Shown: one piece after another, positions 22,536-27,135 of the stretch | How positions within the stretch are numbered: the stretch's first letter is position 1 | Layout of the letters: each line of letters opens with the position of its first letter | Assembly (NCBI GenBank): GCA_035440755.1 | Contig: DAORND010000035.1 | Span: forward strand, 1-27,135 | DNA: 27,135 nucleotides | Direction of reading: 5' to 3' | From: Aquimonas sp002352135 | GTDB taxonomy: Bacteria > Pseudomonadota > Gammaproteobacteria > Xanthomonadales > Xanthomonadaceae | Made by a program: the position numbers and the translations under genes | The notes under the pieces: model-generated | Database searches by the model: none | What the model saw: only the letters and a program-made list of their open reading frames with translations | What the model was told of the DNA's origin: nothing

Positions 22536-23444
22536 GTGGATGATCTGAACGATCTGTACTACTTCGCCCAAGTGGTCGAGTCGGGCGGGTTTTCTGCCGC
22601 CGAACGCGCAACCGGGATCACCAAATCGCAACTCAGTCGGCGCGTCAGCGCGCTGGAGAAGCGCCTTGGCGCGCGTCTGTTGCAGCGTTCCACTCGACGC
22701 TTTTCGGTCACCGAGGTCGGCAACGACGTCTATCGCCACGCGCGAAGCATGCTCGATGCCGCCGATGGCGCGCGCGAAGCCGTGCAGCGCCTCAGTGGCA
22801 CACCGCGCGGTCTGGTCAGGCTGAGTGCGCCGGTTGCACTGGCGCAGCAGCAACTGGCGAGACTGCTGCCTGAGTTTTTATCGCGGTATCCGGAAATCCG
22901 CCTGCAGGTACACGTCAGCAATCGGCGGATCGACGTCATTTACGAAGGTTTTGATGTCGCCTTGCGGGTGCGTACTCGTTTGATCGACGACGGCAGTCTG
23001 GCGATGCGCAGCTTTGGGCAGATCGATGAATATCTGGTGGCTAGCCCGCGCTATCTGCGCATTCAGGGGCGACCGCGCACACCGGCTGATCTGGCCGCGC
23101 ACGTTTGCCTTTCAATGAGCGAAGAGCCCGGTGCGCAGCGTTGGGTATTGCACGGGCCCGAGGCGCAGCAGGTTGCGGTGAGCTTCGAGCCTCGCGTGAT
23201 GGCACATGACTTCCCCTTGCTGCGAGCGCTTGCAGTACAAGGCCACGGCATTGCCCTGCTGCCCGAGTTGGTCTGTGGCAGCCTGTTGCACAGCGGTGAG
23301 CTGGAGCGCGTCCTGCCCGAATGGCGACTGCCGCAGGGTCTGTGTCATGCCGTATTTCCGACTCGGCGAGGCGTATTGCCTGCGGTACGCGTCTTGCTGG
23401 ACTTCCTTGCTGAGCGACTTCCTGCCGAACTGGCAAAGGACTGA
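22536..23444 (+). CDS. LysR-family transcriptional regulator
   Basis: A 302-residue DNA-binding regulator. The N-terminal helix-turn-helix reads LNDLYYFAQVVESGGFSAAERATGITKSQLSRRVSALEKRLGARLLQRSTR (residues 4-54), typical of the LTTR subgroup that begins 'DLNDLYYFAQVV'. The effector-binding domain follows (VRLSAPVALAQQQLARLLPEFLSRYPEIRLQVHVSNRRIDV, EGFDVALRVR, GHGIALLPELV). GTG 22536 is chosen because GAGGAGG (22524-22530) sits 5 nt upstream and because the protein then starts like its relatives. It is divergent from nagA, and LysR proteins often act on the divergent neighbour, but the ligand is unknown. The second sensor cyclase starts 48 nt downstream. Confidence 0.93.
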   Translation: MDDLNDLYYFAQVVESGGFSAAERATGITKSQLSRRVSALEKRLGARLLQRSTRRFSVTEVGNDVYRHARSMLDAADGAREAVQRLSGTPRGLVRLSAPVALAQQQLARLLPEFLSRYPEIRLQVHVSNRRIDVIYEGFDVALRVRTRLIDDGSLAMRSFGQIDEYLVASPRYLRIQGRPRTPADLAAHVCLSMSEEPGAQRWVLHGPEAQQVAVSFEPRVMAHDFPLLRALAVQGHGIALLPELVCGSLLHSGELERVLPEWRLPQGLCHAVFPTRRGVLPAVRVLLDFLAERLPAELAKD

Positions 23445-23492
23445 TTCCGTGAAATCCGCTGCGCTGCCTTGCTGCGATCCGCGAGGTGTGAA

Positions 23493-26400
23493 ATGACGAA
23501 TGCCAACCTGCGCTGGTCATTTTCGCGTGTGTGGTTGCTTTGCGTTGCGATGGTGTTGGCTGGTCCGGCGCCAAGCAGCGAGTCACCGGCGCTGACGTTC
23601 TCGACTGTCTTCGAGACCGTGGGTGACAACGAGAAGATTCCCGACGGCGTGGTGACCGCGTTGGCGCAGGATGCGAAGGGCTTTTTGTGGATCGGCACTG
23701 CGTCTGGCCTGGTTCGTTACGATGGCTATCGATTCAAGCCGGTCGCCACGCGGGTCGAGACCTTGGCGGAGGCAGAGTCGGTCACCCAAGTGTCCAGCCT
23801 GCTGCTGGCATCGGATGGGCGGCTGTGGGTCGGCTCGCAAGCCAATGGCGTTTCGGTCCTCGATACGGTGTCGGGGCGCGTCCGGCAATGGCAACACGAC
23901 CCGAACGACGCCGGCAGCATTCCACAGGGCGCGGTGCGCGCACTGGCCCAAGGCAAGGACGGCAGTCTGTGGCTGGGCACGACTGGCAGTGGGCTTGCCC
24001 GAATTGACAGCGCGGGCAATGTCGAACGTTTTGTTGCGGACAGCGCCGTGGTGGGCAGCCTGCCCGACAATCGGATCTCGGCGCTGCGAGTGGATCGGGA
24101 TGGCCATCTGTGGATTGGCAGTTGGCATGGCCTGAGTCGACTTCGCGCTGGCGCGACGCGCTTTGAGCCCGTGCTGTCGGACCCCGGTGATGCGCTGGGA
24201 TTTGCCAACACCACCATCCGGCACATCTTTGAAGCGCGCGATGGCGATCTGTGGGTCGGCTCGCAACAAGGTGTGATGGCGATGCTGCCGTCCGATTTAC
24301 GAGCGTCGAATGAGCCTATCAGACCCGATGCCAAGGGTCTGCGCCGTTGGCGCGGCAATGGCATGAACAGCGCGGTGGAAACGTCGCGCGGAGAAATATG
24401 GATCGCCCATGCGCGCGGCATTGATGTCTGGTCGCCGCAACCGTTCCAGCAGATCGCCGCGCATCGGCATTTGCCGACGGATCGTCTCAGTCTGGTCAAT
24501 GCCGATGTGCGTTCGCTGTGGCTCGATCCTTCCGGCTGGGTCTGGGTGGGCACCTTCGGTGGCGGCTTGCAACGGGTCAATCCGCAAAACGAGGCGCTGT
24601 ATTCGCGACGGCTGATGCCCGCCATCGACACCGGACTGCCGCAGCTCAACGTGTTGACGGTGGCGCAAGCGCGTGCTGGCGGTGTTTGGCTTGGGGTGGC
24701 GCAATACGGTTTTGTGCGCATGGACGAAAGCTTGCGCATCGTCGAACGCCTGCCGACACCCGAGCACGCCAACCAGCCGGATCAACCGAGCGTGCCCGGT
24801 GAACAACCCTCGGCGGTCGTCGAAAGCGCAGACGGCACCTTATGGCTTGCGACCGATCGCGGATTCTTCCGGCGTCCCGCCGGACAAAGGAAGATCGAGT
24901 CCTTACCGACCAGTGGCTTTCTGGAAGGCGCGTCGGTGCGACGTCTGGTGCCGCATCCCGATGGTGGGCTTTGGATTGGCACCGGTGATGGGGCCTTCCG
25001 ATGGTTTGCAGAGCGCGACGAAATCCATCGCCTGCCTCAGGCCAATGGCAGTCCTGCGCGCGGTTCTTTCAATGCCTTTGTTCAAGCCACGGACGGACGA
25101 TGGTGGGTCGGCAGTGCATTCGGTCTTTATCTGGCCGATTCGTTCGGTGAGGCTTTGACACCGATCGCGATGCGCAGCGACGTGGGTGATGTCCACAACA
25201 ACGTCGCCGGTCTGCTGGTCGATCAGCGCGGAACCCTTTGGATGGATGCGTCGGGTCTTTATCGACTCAACACCTTGCAGTCAAACGAGGCACTGTTTGA
25301 CGCCATCTCCGCGCGCCATGGCGTGGCCGGCGATACCGCGGGGGCGAATCTGCTGGATGACAGCAGCGGGCGTATCTGGACGCATCGCTACGTTTACGAC
25401 CCGCTGGAGGATCGTTTGCATCGCCTGCACAAGGCCGATGGGGCCCAGTTTGGAACCGGTTGGTTTCGCGCCTACGCACGGCTGGATACCAAGAGCATGG
25501 TGTACGGCGGAAGCGAGGGATTGCTGTTGATTCGCCCGAGTCGCTTCGAGCCGTGGCAATTTTCACCGACCTTGGTCACCACGGAACTGCGCATCGACGG
25601 CGAAGTGATTTCAAGCACCGGCCAGCTCGCGGAAATCGAACTGCAACCGGGGCAACGCGGGTTCTCGTTGGAGTTTGCTTCGCTTGACCTATCGGCACCC
25701 GAAGGGCTTTCCTATCGTTACCGGCTGGACGGCTATGACAGCGACTGGATCACAGCGGATGCCACCCAGCGTGCTGCGACATATACCAACCTCTCGCCGG
25801 ATGACTACCGGCTGCAAGTAGAAGGCAGTAATCGGGATGGGCAATGGTCGCCGCATCATCTGGACATTGCCGTGACCGTCAAGCCGCAATGGTGGCAGCA
25901 TCCGCTGAGCGCTGCGCTCGGTTTCGTTGGTCTGATGCTCGCTGTGGGCGCCGTGATTTCTCTGCGAACAAGATTGCTGGAGCGCGCGCGACTGGATCTG
26001 GAGTCACAAGTGCAGGCACGCACCGCGCAATTGCGTTCGCTGTCGGATGCCCTTGCCGAGCGTACCCGCCAGTTTGAACAAGCGAGCCTGACCGACCCGC
26101 TGACCGGTCTGCACAATCGACGCTTTCTAATGCAGGAAATGCCCCGCGAAGTCGCGTTGCAGGCACGACGCAGCGAATTGAATCTGCAACCAGGCCTTGG
26201 GCCTCGTTGGGACATGGTGCTGTTTCTGATCGACATCGATCATTTCAAATCGATCAATGACGCCCACGGACATGCCATCGGTGACCTCGTGTTGCGTCAG
26301 ATCGCCGAACGCCTGCGCACCGTGTTCCGCAGCGCCGACCATCTGGTGCGCTGGGGCGGTGAGGAATTTCTTGTGGTGGCGCGCGAATTGGATCAGCAGC

Positions 26401-26783
26401 AAGCCATCGAACTGGCAGAACATGTCCGACGTTCCTTTGCCGAGCAAGTATTCGTGATCGACCAGGGGCTCAGCCTGGCCCGCACCTGCAGCATCGGCTT
26501 CGCACCAATGCCTTGGTGTCGTCAGGCGCCGGAATGCGTCGGTTGGGAGCAAGTCGTCGACTTCGCCGACACCGCCCTCTACCTTGCCAAACAACTGCAG
26601 CGCGATGCATGGATTGGCTGGATACCGGATGCGGCGATGAACTTGACCAAGGGCAAAGCGCCGCCGAGCCTGTGGCAGATGGTTGAGAGCGGCAAGGTGA
26701 CAATCTGCAGCAATCTCGCTGAGGCCGACATCCGCCAAGCCCTGCAGCAACGCCCCACGCGACCCCTGTCCGATAACGCCTGA
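23493..26783 (+). CDS. Periplasmic-propeller sensor diguanylate cyclase (second copy)
   Basis: A 1096-residue paralogue of the cyclase at 16364. A signal peptide (WLLCVAMVLAGPAPSS) is followed by more than ten Reg_prop blades, for example GFLWIGTASGLVRYDGYRF, DGRLWVGSQANGVSVLD and DGHLWIGSWHGLSRL, then a Y_Y_Y domain (about 724-800, LSYRYRLDGYDSDW). A membrane helix (about 806-826) and a coiled coil (RARLDLESQVQARTAQLRSL) lead to the GGDEF domain from TDPLTGLHNRRF (867). The active loop is GGEEF (955-959). Unlike the first copy, the RxxD inhibitory site is present as RSAD (946-949). A C-terminal extension of about 60 residues follows the cyclase domain. GAGGTG precedes ATG 23493, 48 nt after the LysR stop. 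Confidence 0.93.
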   Translation: MTNANLRWSFSRVWLLCVAMVLAGPAPSSESPALTFSTVFETVGDNEKIPDGVVTALAQDAKGFLWIGTASGLVRYDGYRFKPVATRVETLAEAESVTQVSSLLLASDGRLWVGSQANGVSVLDTVSGRVRQWQHDPNDAGSIPQGAVRALAQGKDGSLWLGTTGSGLARIDSAGNVERFVADSAVVGSLPDNRISALRVDRDGHLWIGSWHGLSRLRAGATRFEPVLSDPGDALGFANTTIRHIFEARDGDLWVGSQQGVMAMLPSDLRASNEPIRPDAKGLRRWRGNGMNSAVETSRGEIWIAHARGIDVWSPQPFQQIAAHRHLPTDRLSLVNADVRSLWLDPSGWVWVGTFGGGLQRVNPQNEALYSRRLMPAIDTGLPQLNVLTVAQARAGGVWLGVAQYGFVRMDESLRIVERLPTPEHANQPDQPSVPGEQPSAVVESADGTLWLATDRGFFRRPAGQRKIESLPTSGFLEGASVRRLVPHPDGGLWIGTGDGAFRWFAERDEIHRLPQANGSPARGSFNAFVQATDGRWWVGSAFGLYLADSFGEALTPIAMRSDVGDVHNNVAGLLVDQRGTLWMDASGLYRLNTLQSNEALFDAISARHGVAGDTAGANLLDDSSGRIWTHRYVYDPLEDRLHRLHKADGAQFGTGWFRAYARLDTKSMVYGGSEGLLLIRPSRFEPWQFSPTLVTTELRIDGEVISSTGQLAEIELQPGQRGFSLEFASLDLSAPEGLSYRYRLDGYDSDWITADATQRAATYTNLSPDDYRLQVEGSNRDGQWSPHHLDIAVTVKPQWWQHPLSAALGFVGLMLAVGAVISLRTRLLERARLDLESQVQARTAQLRSLSDALAERTRQFEQASLTDPLTGLHNRRFLMQEMPREVALQARRSELNLQPGLGPRWDMVLFLIDIDHFKSINDAHGHAIGDLVLRQIAERLRTVFRSADHLVRWGGEEFLVVARELDQQQAIELAEHVRRSFAEQVFVIDQGLSLARTCSIGFAPMPWCRQAPECVGWEQVVDFADTALYLAKQLQRDAWIGWIPDAAMNLTKGKAPPSLWQMVESGKVTICSNLAEADIRQALQQRPTRPLSDNA

Positions 26784-26791
26784 CAAGCTGC

Positions 26792-26797
26792 TAGACT
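26792..26797 (+). promoter_or_regulatory. Possible -10 box of tRNA-Ser
   Basis: TAGACT followed by a GC-rich discriminator (ACGCGCCC) lies 44 nt before the tRNA, the kind of element found at stringently controlled stable-RNA promoters. No good -35 is visible, so confidence is low. A small GC hairpin (26801-26814) lies in the leader. Confidence 0.35.
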
Positions 26798-26840
26798 ACG
26801 CGCCCTCGCGGGCGGACCAAGCGCCCGTGCAGCCCAATCA

Positions 26841-26930
26841 GGAGAGATGGCCGAGCGGTTTAAGGCACCGGTCTTGAAAACCGGCGAAGGGTCAAACCTT
26901 CCGTGGGTTCGAATCCCACTCTCTCCGCCA
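26841..26930 (+). tRNA. tRNA-Ser (anticodon TGA)
   Basis: A 90-nt class II tRNA. The acceptor stem GGAGAGA / TCTCTCC, the discriminator G and an encoded CCA are present. The anticodon arm is CCGGT-CTTGAAA-ACCGG with TGA at 26875-26877, reading UCA and related serine codons. The long variable arm (CGAAGGGTCAAACCTTCCG region) and the T-arm GGGTTCGAATCCC are as expected for tRNA-Ser. Confidence 0.98.
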
Positions 26931-26937
26931 AGTAGTC

Positions 26938-26967
26938 AAAAAAGCCCCCGAAATATGGGGCTTTTTT
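26938..26967 (+). terminator. Rho-independent terminator of tRNA-Ser
   Basis: AAAAAAGCCCC (26938-26948), an 8-nt loop and GGGGCTTTTTT (26957-26967), starting 7 nt after the CCA end. The A/T outer arms make it a candidate bidirectional terminator that could also serve the leftward katG transcript. Confidence 0.88.
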
Positions 26968-27032
26968 CTGGTCACGTCTTTCCACTTCTGGATCGTTGCC
27001 GTTCGTGCTCTCGCTGCGATTCTGCCCAGCGA

Positions 27033-27062
27033 GGAGTCGTCGGAGCAGTATCGGACGACTCC
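27033..27062. repeat. Inverted repeat downstream of katG
   Basis: GGAGTCGTC (27033-27041) and GACGACTCC (27054-27062) form a perfect 9-bp stem with a 12-nt loop, 16 nt past the katG stop. There is no T-run, so it may be an mRNA 3'-end stabiliser or a Rho-dependent site rather than an intrinsic terminator. The rest of 26968-27078 shows nothing else that I can name. Confidence 0.6.
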
Positions 27063-27078
27063 CCAGGCATTCGTCGAC

Positions 27079-27135
27079 TTACACCAGATCAAACCGATCT
27101 GCGTTCATCACTTTGTTCCATGCGGTGATGAAGTC
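27079..27135 (-). CDS. katG: Catalase-peroxidase KatG, C-terminal 18 codons only
   Basis: The minus strand at the right edge reads DFITAWNKVMNADRFDLV followed by TAA. The extreme C-terminus of bacterial KatG proteins has the form DFV.AW.KVMNLDRFDL, so the match is close and sits exactly at a C-terminus. KatG is the bifunctional haem enzyme that removes hydrogen peroxide. The rest of the gene is outside the window, so active-site residues cannot be checked. It is convergent with the tRNA-Ser unit. Confidence 0.85.
   Translation of the reverse strand, partial: DFITAWNKVMNADRFDLV

Noticed and set aside
26847..27128. A plus-strand frame starting within the tRNA
   Set aside because: It begins inside tRNA-Ser, passes through the terminator and runs over the katG end; no coding features are seen.

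Overview
This window looks like chromosomal DNA from a gammaproteobacterium, most probably of the Lysobacterales (Xanthomonadales). The evidence is the block ssrA-smpB / ratA-rnfH / bamE / fur in its familiar gammaproteobacterial order, a tmRNA tag reading ANDDNYALAA, a Fur protein without the cysteine pair that binds structural zinc in the E. coli protein, and a secreted protein ending in IFEDGFE, a tail I associate with this order. The DNA is GC-rich and genes are packed tightly on both strands. I see no insertion sequence, prophage, integrase or CRISPR array. The content is mostly core genome plus several exported or membrane proteins of unknown role.

Layout. 1-434: 5' part of a fumarylacetoacetate-hydrolase-family gene on the minus strand. 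578-4280: glnS, a cysteine-rich small lipoprotein, a nucleoside deaminase and rlmM, closely spaced on the plus strand. 4277-4951: an exported CxxC protein on the minus strand, whose stop overlaps the end of rlmM. 5080-6892: a Rossmann-fold epimerase-like protein with a Tat-like N-terminus, then a DUF922 putative metalloprotease. 7129-10026: a large secreted protein (Asp-box propeller, Ig/Fn3-like modules, P-domain) with its own terminator. 10175-11137 (minus): ssrA with terminator and promoter, then smpB. 11191-11893: ratA and rnfH. 11905-12297 (minus): bamE. 12423-19913: a long co-directional run of fur, a HemJ/CopD-like membrane protein, a dicarboxylate/cation symporter, rarA, crcB, a propeller-type diguanylate cyclase and a small membrane protein. 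20015-21295: serS. 21296-22441 (minus): nagA. 22536-23444: a divergent LysR regulator. 23493-26783: a second propeller-type diguanylate cyclase. 26841-26930: tRNA-Ser(UGA) and its terminator. 27079-27135: the last 18 codons of katG on the minus strand.

How the genes fit together. Translation and RNA quality control dominate: glnS, serS, tRNA-Ser, rlmM, and the ssrA/smpB ribosome-rescue pair. Iron, haem and oxidative-stress functions are scattered (fur, the HemJ-like protein, katG). The two large inner-membrane proteins carry a predicted periplasmic sensor propeller joined to a cytoplasmic GGDEF domain. They probably turn different extracytoplasmic signals into c-di-GMP; only the second keeps the RxxD inhibitory site. 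The tightest junctions are rarA-crcB (ATGA overlap) and crcB-cyclase (1 nt), which ties a fluoride channel, a replication-fork ATPase and a c-di-GMP enzyme into one apparent transcript.

I do not find a clear new defence or metabolic system. The points most worth following are the paralogous sensor cyclases and the odd operon around the first, the C-terminal IFEDGFE tail, the Cys-rich lipoprotein fused to the glnS stop, and a 16-bp hairpin next to a palindromic serS promoter.
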